This document shows, piece by piece, positions 43,633-51,979 of a stretch of DNA of 64,000 bases. The notes under the pieces were generated by a model. It saw nothing but the letters and a program-made list of their open reading frames with translations. It made no database searches and was not told the DNA's origin. Within the stretch, counting starts at the first letter, position 1. The number at the start of each line of letters is the position of its first letter. Both the position numbers and the translations under genes were made by a program. The stretch covers positions 62,001-126,000 of the forward strand of contig NZ_VTOM01000019.1 of the NCBI RefSeq assembly GCF_009765365.1. The letters run 5' to 3'. This stretch comes from Antarcticirhabdus aurantiaca. GTDB lineage: Bacteria; Pseudomonadota; Alphaproteobacteria; Rhizobiales; Rhizobiaceae.

Positions 43633-44544
43633 ATGACCCACGCATCGAACCCGGCCGCTGGCGACGGCTACTTCACGGAGGCAAATTCCGCCGAGGTCGT
43701 GATCGCGCGTCACCGCGAAGCCGAGAACGAGCGGCTGAAGACCGTCATGGACAGCGCGGTGCGCCATCTCCACGCCTTCGTGAAGGAGGTCGAGCCGACC
43801 AATGCCGAGTGGATGCGCGTCATCGACTTCCTGACGGCGACCGGGCACGTCACCAACGACTGGCGGCAGGAGTGGATCCTCCTGTCGGACATCCTCGGGG
43901 TCTCGATGCTCGTCGACGCCATCGACAACCGCAAGCCGCGCGGCGCCACCGAAACGACCGTGCTCGGCCCCTTCCACGTGTCGAATGCGCCCCGTTACGA
44001 GAACGGTCAGGACATCTGCCTCGACGGCAAGGGCGAAAAGCTGCTCGTCACCGGACGCGTCGTCGACACCGAAGGGCGCCCGATCGCCGGCGCGATGCTC
44101 GACGTCTGGCAGGCGAACGACGAGGGCTTCTACGACGTCCAGCAGCAGGGCGTGCAGCCCGACATGAACCTGCGGGGCGTCTTCACCGCGGACGAGACGG
44201 GCGCGTTCTGGTTTCGCTCCGTGAAGCCGCGCTTCTACCCGATCCCGGCCGACGGACCCGTGGGACAGCTCCTGGGTGCGCTCGGGCGCCATCCCTACCG
44301 CCCCGCGCACATCCACTTCATCGTCGCGGCCCCCGGCTTCGAGACGGTGACGACCCATCTCTTCACGCCCGATTGTCCGTATCTCCACACCGATGCCGTC
44401 TTCGGCGTCAAGGCGGACCTCATCGCCGACTTCCGCACCGTGGACGATCCCGCCAAGGCTGACGAACTCGGCTTCCCCAATCCGTTCACGCAGGTGGACT
44501 GGACCTTCGTCCTCGCTCGGACGGCGGGCGAAGGACATGCGTGA
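43633..44544 (+). CDS. Hydroxyquinol 1,2-dioxygenase (intradiol)
   Basis: A 303-aa non-haem Fe(III) dioxygenase that opens 1,2,4-trihydroxybenzene to maleylacetate. It has the N-terminal helical dimerisation domain of catechol/hydroxyquinol dioxygenases (about residues 30-100) and the beta-sandwich with all four iron ligands: Tyr167 (EGFYDVQ), Tyr202 (PRFYPIP), His226 and His228 (RPAHIHF). LGPFHVSNAPRY fits the hydroxyquinol subgroup. The next gene is maleylacetate reductase, overlapping by 8 bp, which strongly favours hydroxyquinol over catechol as substrate. The ATG at 43633 follows GGAG. Confidence 0.9.
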   Translation: MTHASNPAAGDGYFTEANSAEVVIARHREAENERLKTVMDSAVRHLHAFVKEVEPTNAEWMRVIDFLTATGHVTNDWRQEWILLSDILGVSMLVDAIDNRKPRGATETTVLGPFHVSNAPRYENGQDICLDGKGEKLLVTGRVVDTEGRPIAGAMLDVWQANDEGFYDVQQQGVQPDMNLRGVFTADETGAFWFRSVKPRFYPIPADGPVGQLLGALGRHPYRPAHIHFIVAAPGFETVTTHLFTPDCPYLHTDAVFGVKADLIADFRTVDDPAKADELGFPNPFTQVDWTFVLARTAGEGHA

Positions 44545-45610
44545 CTTCGTCTACAACGCCAATCCCGGCCGGGTCGTCTTCGGATCGGGCACGCTCTCGA
44601 GGCTCCCGGGGGAGGTCGAGAGGCTGAACCTGACGCGGGTGCTCGTCGTGGCGACGCCCGAGCAGGAGGCGGACGCCCACCGCATCGCCGGGATGATCGG
44701 CGCTCGGGCCGCAGCCGTCTTCGCCGGGGCGCGGATGCATACGCCGACCGAGGTCACGGCGAAGGCGATGGAGGTCGTCGCGGCCGAAAGGATCGACGGC
44801 CTCGTGGCGGTCGGAGGCGGCTCGACGACGGGGCTCGCCAAGGCCCTCGCCATGCGGACGGACCTGCCCCAAATCGTGGCTCCCACGACCTATGCGGGAT
44901 CGGAGATGACGCCGATCCTCGGCGAGACCGAGAACGGGCGGAAAGTCACACGGTCCGACCCGCGAATCCTGCCGGAGGTCGTCATCTACGACGTCGACCT
45001 GACCCTGACCCTGCCCGTGGCCATGTCGGTGACGAGCGGCATGAACGCCGTCGCCCACGCGGTCGAGGCCCTTTATGCCCGGGAAGCGAACCCGATCGTT
45101 TCCATGATGGCGGAGCGCGCGATCGCCGCGCTCGCCGCCGCGCTCCCGGCCATCCATGCGCGGCCGGACGATCGCGAGGCGCGTTCCGAGGCACTCTTCG
45201 GCGCCTGGCTCTGCGGTGTCTGCCTCGGCAGCGTCGGCATGGCGCTGCACCACAAGATCTGCCACACGCTCGGCGGCACCTACGACCTGCCGCATGCCGA
45301 AACGCACACGGCCGTACTGCCGCACGCCATCGCCTACAATGCGGCCCACGCGCCGGATGCGATGGAAGCCTTGAAGCGCGCTCTCTCCACGCAGGATCCG
45401 GCGGGAGCCGCGTTCGACCTGGCGCAAGGGCTCGGGGCGACGATGGCACTGGAGCGCCTCGGCCTGCCGGAGAGGGCCATGGACGAGGTTCCCGACCTCG
45501 TCCTCGCAAGTCCCTACTGGAATCCCGCTCCCCTCGAGCGGGAGCCGCTTCGCAGACTCGTGTCGGCCGCACACGCCGGGCGCCATCCGGCTACGGCGCC
45601 GAAGAGCTGA
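44537..45610 (+). CDS. Maleylacetate reductase
   Basis: A 357-aa iron-containing-type alcohol dehydrogenase family enzyme that reduces maleylacetate to 3-oxoadipate with NADH. The N terminus FVYNANPGRVVFGSGTLS is characteristic of MacA/TftE-type reductases. The cofactor motif is VAVGGGSTTGLAKALA (about residues 92-107), and the metal/active-site His set lies in MNAVAHAVEALY and HHKICHTLGGTYDLPHAETH. It overlaps the dioxygenase. The product joins the beta-ketoadipate pathway encoded at 62-64 kb. Confidence 0.92.
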   Translation: MRDFVYNANPGRVVFGSGTLSRLPGEVERLNLTRVLVVATPEQEADAHRIAGMIGARAAAVFAGARMHTPTEVTAKAMEVVAAERIDGLVAVGGGSTTGLAKALAMRTDLPQIVAPTTYAGSEMTPILGETENGRKVTRSDPRILPEVVIYDVDLTLTLPVAMSVTSGMNAVAHAVEALYAREANPIVSMMAERAIAALAAALPAIHARPDDREARSEALFGAWLCGVCLGSVGMALHHKICHTLGGTYDLPHAETHTAVLPHAIAYNAAHAPDAMEALKRALSTQDPAGAAFDLAQGLGATMALERLGLPERAMDEVPDLVLASPYWNPAPLEREPLRRLVSAAHAGRHPATAPKS

Positions 45611-45620
45611 GCGCGCATCC

Positions 45621-45953
45621 ATGCCGAACGTCAAGATATTCGTCGACGAGACCCTTTTCCCCGATCGACGGAAGCCCCTGATCGGTGCTCTCGAATCCGT
45701 CCGGTCGATGCTCTGCCGCGAACTGCGGGTGGAGACGGCGGCATGCCAGTTCGCCGTCGTGCCGGTGATCGCGATGGCCGATCTGCCGCGGGCGAACGTC
45801 GAGTTGCAGATCCTGTCCAGGCCCGAGCGAACCAGGGAAGTGCTCCTCGGCGTCTGCGGCCACCTGCGCGACATGCTGGAAAGCGCGACACAAGTCAGCG
45901 TGGCCGTGCGAGCGAGCGCGCTCCAGGCGGAAAGCTACGTCGTTCTGAGATGA
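45621..45953 (+). CDS. Tautomerase-like small protein
   Basis: A 110-aa protein with Pro directly after Met (MPNVKIFVDETLF), as in the tautomerase superfamily where Pro1 is the general base. The length suits a two-motif (CHMI-like) subunit. The Leu/Val-rich strands (NVELQILSR, VSVAVRASAL) fit a beta-alpha-beta fold. It starts 11 bp after maleylacetate reductase and is surely in the same operon. It may ketonise an enol intermediate such as the enol of maleylacetate or of a ring ketone. The family call is moderate because I see no full motif match. Confidence 0.6.
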   Translation: MPNVKIFVDETLFPDRRKPLIGALESVRSMLCRELRVETAACQFAVVPVIAMADLPRANVELQILSRPERTREVLLGVCGHLRDMLESATQVSVAVRASALQAESYVVLR

Positions 45954-45970
45954 TCGAGGCGCGCACGCGG

Positions 45971-45989
45971 CGTCCGGTCGCGCCGGACG
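45971..45989 (+). terminator. Hairpin at the end of the hydroxyquinol operon
   Basis: CGTCCGG (45971-45977) and CCGGACG (45983-45989) form a perfect 7-bp stem with loop TCGCG, 18 bases after the last stop. No U-tract follows. The remaining 45990-46248 shows no convincing gene. Confidence 0.45.
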
Positions 45990-46248
45990 GCGTCGGAAAG
46001 GTCGAACGTGATGTCGACAAGGACCGGACCTGACCGTCGTGGCTCGCCGTTCGACGTGCTCTACGCATCAAGCAACAGATGCGTCGGGATCCAGTCCCAC
46101 GACAACGGCCGCCCACTCCTGATCCTGCGCACGAGCACTCGGCGAAAGATCTATCGAGTCCTGGATCGACATCACGATGCGGAGGTGGGCGTCGCTGTAT
46201 CGGCCATGATGATGTTCCGGTCGCGAGATCGGTGTGCAAGGCGCATAC

Positions 46249-46280
46249 TGCTGCGACGCAGCATCCATTTCGGACAAATC
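46249..46280. promoter_or_regulatory. Operator candidates shared with the divergent promoter at 32.8-33.0 kb
   Basis: TGCTGCGACGCAGCA (46249-46263) is a perfect 15-bp palindrome with an A at its centre and matches 32951-32965 at 14 of 15 positions. It runs directly into TCCATTTCGGACAAATC (46264-46280), which matches 32844-32860 at 16 of 17 positions. Both lie 78-109 bp upstream of the second binding-protein gene. Common regulation of the two importers is the simplest reading. Confidence 0.65.
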
Positions 46281-46357
46281 TTCTGATGATCGGCATCTCG
46301 TCCCGAAATAAGCTCAGGACATAACAAATAAGCCACGGCAATTGGGAGGAGTTTGCA

Positions 46358-47662
46358 TTGGGATTCAAGCTGAACGGCGGCGTGAGTAGGCGCCGCTTCC
46401 TCAAGGCGTCCGCGGCCATGTCGTTGACGCTCGCCGCGCCTGCGATCCTCACCCGCACCGCGCGGGGATCGGACCAGAAGATCACGATCCTCAACAGTTT
46501 TCCGACGCTTGCCAACGAGTACTGGCAAGGCTGGGATGCCGGATGTCGTCTGGCATGCGAGCAACTCGGCCTCGGATACGTGTCCCAGACCTACGACGAC
46601 TCCGTCGAAAAGCAGATCTCGCAGATCGAGCAGGCGCCCGCTCTCGGCATCAATGCCGTTGTGACGTTCGCGCAGAATGCCGAGATCATCAAGGCGTTGA
46701 CCGCAACGGCAGCCCAGGTCGGCGTCAAGATCGCGAACGCCCACTCCACGGCCGCCTGGCTTCATCCCGACGACCCATCCTTCGGCGATACGTACCTGCT
46801 CTACAGCCAGCCGGACAACGTGCGCGGCACGGCGGCCATGGCGCAGGCCCTGTTCGATCGCATCGGCAACAAGGGCAAGGTGATCTATGTCGGAGGCTTG
46901 CCCGGGAACTTCTCGGCCGACACGCGCGCGGCCGGCGTGCAGCTCGCTCTGTCCCGCAATCCCGGGATCGAGCTCGTCGCGCAGCAACCTGGCGGCGAGA
47001 ACCGGGTGGCGGCCCGTCCGGTGGTCGAGAACCTTCTGACGGCGCATCCCGACATATCCGCCATCGTCTCCTACAACGACGATACGGCGATCGCCGTACT
47101 GGACGCACTTCGCGAGCGCGGACTGAGCGGCAAGATCCCGACCGCCGGCATCGACGCCACGCGCGAGATGCTCAACCGGGTGCGCGAGGACGAGAGCGCG
47201 CTGGGGACGGTGTCGATCAACGCTCCGTTCATGACCGGCTACTCGGTCGTCACCCTCTACGACGCTCTGGAGGGCGTCACCTACGACCCCCTGGAGCGCA
47301 TGCGCTTCTTCGACTCGCTGTTCCTCGACTCGCCGGAGGCCGCCGGAGCCTATCTGGGCGCGATGGCGGACAACGGCGGCATCGCATTCGATTTCAAGTC
47401 CATGTCGCGGCACCTGAACGGGGAGAACTGGAAACTGCCGTGGGGCATGGAGGTGATCGACCCCTCCCAGCTCTGGAGTTCGATCGAGTCCATGGCGGCA
47501 ACCAAGCCGGCCGACTGGAGGTTGCCCGAGGCGGTCCAGGCCTCGCTCGATGCCGGCAATGCCGCCAAGCTCAACGAGATGTACCGGGGCCATGCGGCGC
47601 CCGGTCCCTTGAGCGCGGTCGCGGGCATGACACGGGCCGGGAAGACCGTTCTTGGCTTCTGA
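46358..47662 (+). CDS. Tat-exported sugar-type ABC binding protein, importer 2
   Basis: A 434-aa periplasmic binding protein. The leader has a twin-arginine motif (SRRRFLKASAAMSLTLAAPA), so it is exported folded. The mature part is a type I binding-protein fold: TILNSFPTLANEYWQGWDAG, INAVVTFAQNAEIIKAL, GKVIYVGGLPGNFSADTRAA, AIVSYNDDTAIAVLDALRER. It is unusually long, with about 70 C-terminal residues beyond the norm. The start is TTG at 46358, decided by GGGAGGAG seven bases upstream. It heads an operon with ATPase and permease genes. Confidence 0.87.
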   Translation: MGFKLNGGVSRRRFLKASAAMSLTLAAPAILTRTARGSDQKITILNSFPTLANEYWQGWDAGCRLACEQLGLGYVSQTYDDSVEKQISQIEQAPALGINAVVTFAQNAEIIKALTATAAQVGVKIANAHSTAAWLHPDDPSFGDTYLLYSQPDNVRGTAAMAQALFDRIGNKGKVIYVGGLPGNFSADTRAAGVQLALSRNPGIELVAQQPGGENRVAARPVVENLLTAHPDISAIVSYNDDTAIAVLDALRERGLSGKIPTAGIDATREMLNRVREDESALGTVSINAPFMTGYSVVTLYDALEGVTYDPLERMRFFDSLFLDSPEAAGAYLGAMADNGGIAFDFKSMSRHLNGENWKLPWGMEVIDPSQLWSSIESMAATKPADWRLPEAVQASLDAGNAAKLNEMYRGHAAPGPLSAVAGMTRAGKTVLGF

Positions 47663-49205
47663 GGCATCGAGGGCGGGCACAGCTTCGGGCGGGCCGTCCG
47701 CGCACCTGGAGCTCAAGGGTGTCACCAAGCGCTTCGGCGCCGTGACCGCCCTCGACGACGTCGGCTTCGACATCCCGCTCGGGACCACCCTGGGATTCGT
47801 CGGCGAGAACGGTGCCGGCAAGTCGACGCTGATGAACATCCTGTGCGGCATCCAGCGTCCCGACGCCGGCACGTTCGTCCTGCACGGCGAGCCGGTAGTC
47901 CTCGCGGGACCCCGGGACGCGGTGCTGCGCGGCATCTTCCGCGTCTACCAGGAGCAATCGCTGGTCTCCGTCTACCCGATCTACCAGAACCTGCTGCTCG
48001 GCCTCGAGGATCGGTTCAGCCGCTTCGGGGTCCTGGACCGGCGCGCCATGCGCGCCATCGCGAAGCGGGTCCTCGGCGATCTCGAGATCGATCTCGCACC
48101 CGACGTCATCACCGGAAGCCTCAACTTCGGTACCCGCCAGCTCGTGGAGATCGCGAGGGTCGTCGCCCAGTCGGAGGTGCTTGCCATCCGGTACCCGCTC
48201 GTTCTCCTGGACGAGCCGACCGCCTCCTTGTCGGGACCGGAACTCGACCTCTTCTACCGCATCGTCGATCGGTTGAAGACGCGCTACCGCGCTTCGATCG
48301 TGTTCGTCTCGCATCGTCTCGAGGAGGTCCTGCGGCTGAGCGACCGGATCGTGGTCCTCAAGGATGGCCGCGTCGTGGACCGCGACGTTTCCGAACCCAC
48401 GGAGGGCAAGCTGCATCGGCTGATGGTCGGACGTGAGCGCTTGGGAGACTTCTACGCCGTCGGTCGGCAACGGACGTCCGCCGGTCCTCCCGTCCTTCGG
48501 GTCGCAGGATTCACCTCGGATGCCTTCGCCGACGTCGCTTTCGAGGTCGGGGAAGGGGAGGTCGTCGGGATCGGGGGCCTGGTTCAATCCGGAAAGACGG
48601 AACTCGGCCTGGCGCTGTTCGGTGTCATGGAAGCGAGCGGATCCGTCGAGATCGCCGGCGTGGAGGTCTCGCGCGCAAGTCCTGCGGCGCGGATCGCGCT
48701 GGGAGCCGGCTATGTTCCCCTGAACCGTCACCGCGACGGGGTGATGCTCGGGCGTTCCAATCTCGAGAACATCGCGCTGCCCTCGCTGGACCGCTTTTCC
48801 AGGGGCGGGATCGTCTCGGGTCGAGCGGTACGCCGGATGGCGGAGGCTCAGATCGAGCGGTTGAACATCAGGCCGCGCGATCCGGACTATCGAACCGGAG
48901 CCCTCAGCGGCGGCAACCAGCAGAAGGTCGTCCTGGCCAAGTGGCTGGCTCGCGAGCCGAAGCTCCTCGTGGTCGACAATCCCACACGTGGCGTGGATGC
49001 GGGAGCGAAGGAGGAGATCTACCGGCTCTTGCGCGAGCTGGCCGAGCGGGGCTGCGCGATCCTCGTCATCTCCGATGACCTCGTCGAGCTCATCGAGCTG
49101 TCGAACAGGCTGTTCTTCCTGTCGAGCGGGCGCTTGTCCGATCCCGTCCCAGCGCCCGCCGAGGCCAAGCCGCGGGAGCACGACATCGTCTCCCTGATGT
49201 TCTGA
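47652..49205 (+). CDS. Ribose-type ABC ATP-binding protein, importer 2
   Basis: A 517-aa tandem ATPase. The first domain has GENGAGKST, FGTRQLVEIARVVAQ in place of the usual signature, and LVLLDEPTASLS. The second has Walker A GLVQSGKTE, the signature LSGGNQQKVVLAKW and LLVVDNPTRGVDAG, where Asn replaces the catalytic Glu after Asp. That substitution in the second site is seen in some RbsA-like proteins. The TTG start overlaps the end of the binding-protein gene by 11 bp. Confidence 0.9.
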   Translation: MASEASRAGTASGGPSAHLELKGVTKRFGAVTALDDVGFDIPLGTTLGFVGENGAGKSTLMNILCGIQRPDAGTFVLHGEPVVLAGPRDAVLRGIFRVYQEQSLVSVYPIYQNLLLGLEDRFSRFGVLDRRAMRAIAKRVLGDLEIDLAPDVITGSLNFGTRQLVEIARVVAQSEVLAIRYPLVLLDEPTASLSGPELDLFYRIVDRLKTRYRASIVFVSHRLEEVLRLSDRIVVLKDGRVVDRDVSEPTEGKLHRLMVGRERLGDFYAVGRQRTSAGPPVLRVAGFTSDAFADVAFEVGEGEVVGIGGLVQSGKTELGLALFGVMEASGSVEIAGVEVSRASPAARIALGAGYVPLNRHRDGVMLGRSNLENIALPSLDRFSRGGIVSGRAVRRMAEAQIERLNIRPRDPDYRTGALSGGNQQKVVLAKWLAREPKLLVVDNPTRGVDAGAKEEIYRLLRELAERGCAILVISDDLVELIELSNRLFFLSSGRLSDPVPAPAEAKPREHDIVSLMF

Positions 49206-49236
49206 CCCGTCCTTCCCTCACGCACCGGAATCTGCA

Positions 49237-50178
49237 ATGAACCGCCTCGCCGTACTCGGGAAGCTGACGCCTCTATTGGCCGCCCTCGCGCTGTTCGTTT
49301 TCTTCTCCGTCATGCACGACGCGTTCCTGACCTGGCCGAACATCTGGAACATCGTCCGCCAGTCCTCGGTGCTGCTGATCGCGGCGATGGGGACGACCTT
49401 CATCATCCTCATCGGTGCGATCGACCTGTCCGTCGGCGCGACCATGACGCTGGCCGCCATCTGCGCGATCACGCTCGTGCCGGTTGTCGGCGAGGCGGGC
49501 ATCCTGGTCGGGCTCCTCGTCGGCGCCGCCTGCGGCCTCTTCAACGGGGTGCTCAATGCGGTCCTGAAGCTTCCGAGCTTCCTCGTGACCCTCGGGTCGC
49601 TCTTCATCTTCCAGAGCCTTGGCCTGATCGTCTCGGGCGGGCGTCCCATTCCCTGGACGACGCCGATCTCCTCGACGCTCGCCGGCGGGGTCGTCTTCGG
49701 ATCCTTTCCCAAGATCGGCCTCTGGGCGATCGGTGTCCTGGTTCTCTGTGCGCTCTTCGCCAAATTCACCCGCTTCGGGCAGACGATCTACGCGATCGGC
49801 GACAACGAGCGCACCGCCCGGATGTCCGGCATCTTCACGACCCGGCTGAAGGTCCTGACCTTCGTCCTGGCCGGCGCCATCTCCGGCCTCGCGGGCATCC
49901 TCCTCGGCATCCGCACGTTCTCGGCCTCGCCCGGCATGGGGGACCCGTTCCTGCTCGACACGATCGCGGCCGTCGTCCTCGGCGGCACGCTTCTCACGGG
50001 CGGGGTGGGAGGACCGCTTCGCACCGTGCTCGGCGTCCTGGTCATCGTCATCCTGGCGAACGGGATGACGCTTCTCCAGGTCGATCCGTTCTTCCAGGTC
50101 GGCATCCGGGGCGCGGTCGTCATCCTGGCGGTCCTGATCACCGGCGGCCGTCGGAGGGTGGACGAGATCGTGAAATAG
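49237..50178 (+). CDS. Ribose-type ABC permease, importer 2
   Basis: A 313-aa RbsC-family permease. Landmarks are LLIAAMGTTFIILIGAIDLSVGATM (within residues 47-71), GAACGLFNGVLNAVLKLPSF and the late VVLGGTLLTGGVGGPLRTVL. Unlike importer 1 it has a single permease gene, so it likely works as a homodimer. It is the last gene before a strong bidirectional terminator. Confidence 0.92.
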   Translation: MNRLAVLGKLTPLLAALALFVFFSVMHDAFLTWPNIWNIVRQSSVLLIAAMGTTFIILIGAIDLSVGATMTLAAICAITLVPVVGEAGILVGLLVGAACGLFNGVLNAVLKLPSFLVTLGSLFIFQSLGLIVSGGRPIPWTTPISSTLAGGVVFGSFPKIGLWAIGVLVLCALFAKFTRFGQTIYAIGDNERTARMSGIFTTRLKVLTFVLAGAISGLAGILLGIRTFSASPGMGDPFLLDTIAAVVLGGTLLTGGVGGPLRTVLGVLVIVILANGMTLLQVDPFFQVGIRGAVVILAVLITGGRRRVDEIVK

Positions 50179-50265
50179 GAACGTCTTCGTCCGTCCCGAG
50201 CTCCCTGTCGAGGGCGGACAGCGACCTCCTCCTGCCTCGGCTCGCGGCGCGGTGGAGGTCGGATG

Positions 50266-50305
50266 GCCGGGGAGGGGGCGCGGTGTTGCGCAAGCCCTCC
50301 CCGGC
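50266..50305. terminator. Bidirectional hairpin between convergent operons
   Basis: GCCGGGGAGGG (50266-50276) and CCCTCCCCGGC (50295-50305) make a perfect 11-bp stem, and the 18-base loop can itself fold. It lies between the end of ABC importer 2 and the end of the convergent TetR gene, the expected place for a shared terminator. A U-tract is absent, as is common in very GC-rich genomes. Confidence 0.6.
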
Positions 50306-50372
50306 GTGCGTCGAGACTGGTTCGGGGCCGCGTTGCCGGAGGGCCCTGCTTGAGGCCGGAGGGGCGCCTCCG

Positions 50373-51110
50373 TCAGTCCACCGCCTTCGGCGGGGATGAG
50401 GCGTTCTTGTCGCGGAGGAGGGCGATCACGGCGTCCTGCAGCAGGTGTCGATGACGCGTCCGAATGGCATCGTCGCCTAGCGCGCGGTCGAAGATGTGGC
50501 CGAAGGTGTGCTGGTTGGAGACGCGGAAGAAGCAGAAGGACGAGATCAGCATGTGAAGGTCGACGGGATCGATCTCGCGGCGGAAGACGCCGGCCTCCTG
50601 TCCGCGCTTCAGGATCGTTTCGATCGTCGAGATGATCGAGACGTTGAGGCTGCCGAGGTTCTGCGAGCGCCGCATGTGCTCGGCGCGGTGGATGTTCTCG
50701 ATGGTGACGAGCCGGATGAAGTCCGGATTGGCCTCGTCGTAGTCGAAGGTGAAGCCCACGAGGCGGCGCATGGCCTCGACCGGGTCGAGGTCCGCGAGCT
50801 TCAGCTCCGCCTCCACCTTGCGTATCCCGGCATAGGCGTGCTCGAGGACGGCGAGGTAGAGACCCTCCTTGGAACCGAAGTGATAGTAGATCATCCGCTT
50901 GGACGTGCGGGTCTTCTCGGCAATGGCGTCGACGCGAGCGCCCGACAGCCCGTTCGCCGCGAACTCCTCCCGCGCGACGAGAAGGATGTCGTTGCGGGTC
51001 TTCTCCGTCCGGTCGCGATGCGATCCGCCGCGACGCGGGCCGTCGTCGGCCCGTTCGTCGTCGCCATCCTCCGCAGCCCGGTGATCGCCTTCGCCTCGTC
51101 TACCGCTCAT
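50373..51110 (-). CDS. TetR-family regulator beside the TRAP/quinate genes
   Basis: A 245-aa regulator. A charged, likely disordered N terminus (about 35 residues) precedes the HTH (ILLVAREEFAANGLSGARVD, then TRTSKRMIYYHFGSKEGLY). The C-terminal domain resembles the TetR_C group with FDYDEANPDFIRLVTIENIH. It is divergent from dctQ and a palindrome lies between them, so it probably represses the TRAP/quinate operon. The start at 51110 (MSGRRGEGD) is a choice among several; the true one may be nearer the HTH. Confidence 0.85.
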   Translation of the reverse strand: MSGRRGEGDHRAAEDGDDERADDGPRRGGSHRDRTEKTRNDILLVAREEFAANGLSGARVDAIAEKTRTSKRMIYYHFGSKEGLYLAVLEHAYAGIRKVEAELKLADLDPVEAMRRLVGFTFDYDEANPDFIRLVTIENIHRAEHMRRSQNLGSLNVSIISTIETILKRGQEAGVFRREIDPVDLHMLISSFCFFRVSNQHTFGHIFDRALGDDAIRTRHRHLLQDAVIALLRDKNASSPPKAVD

Positions 51111-51216
51111 CGTCTGCCTACCGGCGCTCCCTCGAATCGGCACCGCGCGGATCCTTACCCATAAACATCAGCGCAAATCCGGTCCGCAAGCACCTGGAAG
51201 ACAATCCAGTTGACTA

Positions 51217-51232
51217 TACGAACCGGTTAGTA
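51217..51232. promoter_or_regulatory. Palindromic operator between the TetR gene and the TRAP operon
   Basis: TACGAACCGGTTAGTA is a 16-bp palindrome (TAC-N-AACCGGTT-N-GTA) that is perfect except for one position in each arm. It lies in the only AT-rich part of the 279-bp divergent region. It is a typical TetR half-site spacing. Confidence 0.65.
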
Positions 51233-51389
51233 CACATTCGACGAGATCGGTGCTTCCGGGAAGGGGCAGTATCGACTGCGCGAGTTCGCTCGGAGAAGCG
51301 TGCTGCGTTCACGGGAGGCGTGCTGCGGATGCGCGGCCGACGATGCGTTGCGGCGCCGCTCGCCACGCAGCCTGGGAGGGCCATTCGAC

Positions 51390-51965
51390 ATGCGACGGAT
51401 CGTCGATCTGTATTTCGCGCTGCTGCGCGTTTCCATCGCGCTGCTTCTGGCCGCGATGGTCATGCTCGTCTTCGGCAACGTCGTCCTGCGCTACGCGCTG
51501 AACAGCGGCATCACCGTGTCCGAGGAGCTGTCGCGCCTCGCCTTCGTCTGGCTGATCTTCCTCGGCGCCGCGGTCGCCTTGAGGGAGCATGCCCACATCG
51601 GCATCGACACGCTGATCCGCGCCGTTCCGGCTAAGGCCGCCAAGCCGCTCGTGCTTCTCGGCTATCTTCTGATGATCCTCGCCTGCGTCCTTCTCTTGGA
51701 GGGCGCCTTCGCGCAGGCGACGCTGACCTGGAGCGCGGTGACGCCGGCGGCCGGCATCTCCATGGCCTGGTTCATGATCCCGGCCCTGATCTTCTCGGTC
51801 ACGGCGCTCGTTCTCCTCGGCGCGGAGACCGTCGCCATCCTCGCCGGCCGCATCGACGTCGCGAGCGCCGCCCTCGTCCGGGAGTCGGAAGACCTTCTGC
51901 CGCCGAGCTCTCCCGGCTTGCCCGCTCCGGCGGCGCCCTCGGGCGCTCCCGGCCTCGGCCGCTGA
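51390..51965 (+). CDS. dctQ: TRAP transporter small permease (DctQ)
   Basis: A 191-aa inner-membrane protein with four hydrophobic segments (first: LRVSIALLLAAMVMLVFGNVVLRY). It has the DctQ motif VSEELSRLAFVWLIFLGAAVALREHAHIGID. The ATG at 51390 is chosen for the GGGAGGG 9 bp upstream. The C-terminal 35 residues are a Pro/Ala-rich tail. With DctM and DctP it forms a sodium-dependent carboxylate importer. Confidence 0.9.
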   Translation: MRRIVDLYFALLRVSIALLLAAMVMLVFGNVVLRYALNSGITVSEELSRLAFVWLIFLGAAVALREHAHIGIDTLIRAVPAKAAKPLVLLGYLLMILACVLLLEGAFAQATLTWSAVTPAAGISMAWFMIPALIFSVTALVLLGAETVAILAGRIDVASAALVRESEDLLPPSSPGLPAPAAPSGAPGLGR

Positions 51966-51979
51966 GGGGAGGGGCGACG

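Noticed and set aside
43633-44544. Catechol 1,2-dioxygenase as the product of the intradiol gene
   Set aside because: The overlap with maleylacetate reductase and absence of muconate cycloisomerase or muconolactone isomerase favour hydroxyquinol 1,2-dioxygenase.
46000-46300. Short frames starting near 46008 and 46079 between the two ABC/hydroxyquinol operons
   Set aside because: They lack ribosome-binding sites and family motifs, and overlap the region carrying operator palindromes.
51300-51389. Upstream ATG at 51300 as the start of dctQ
   Set aside because: The extra residues are Cys/Arg-rich and atypical; the ATG at 51390 has a strong GGGAGGG site and gives the normal DctQ N terminus.
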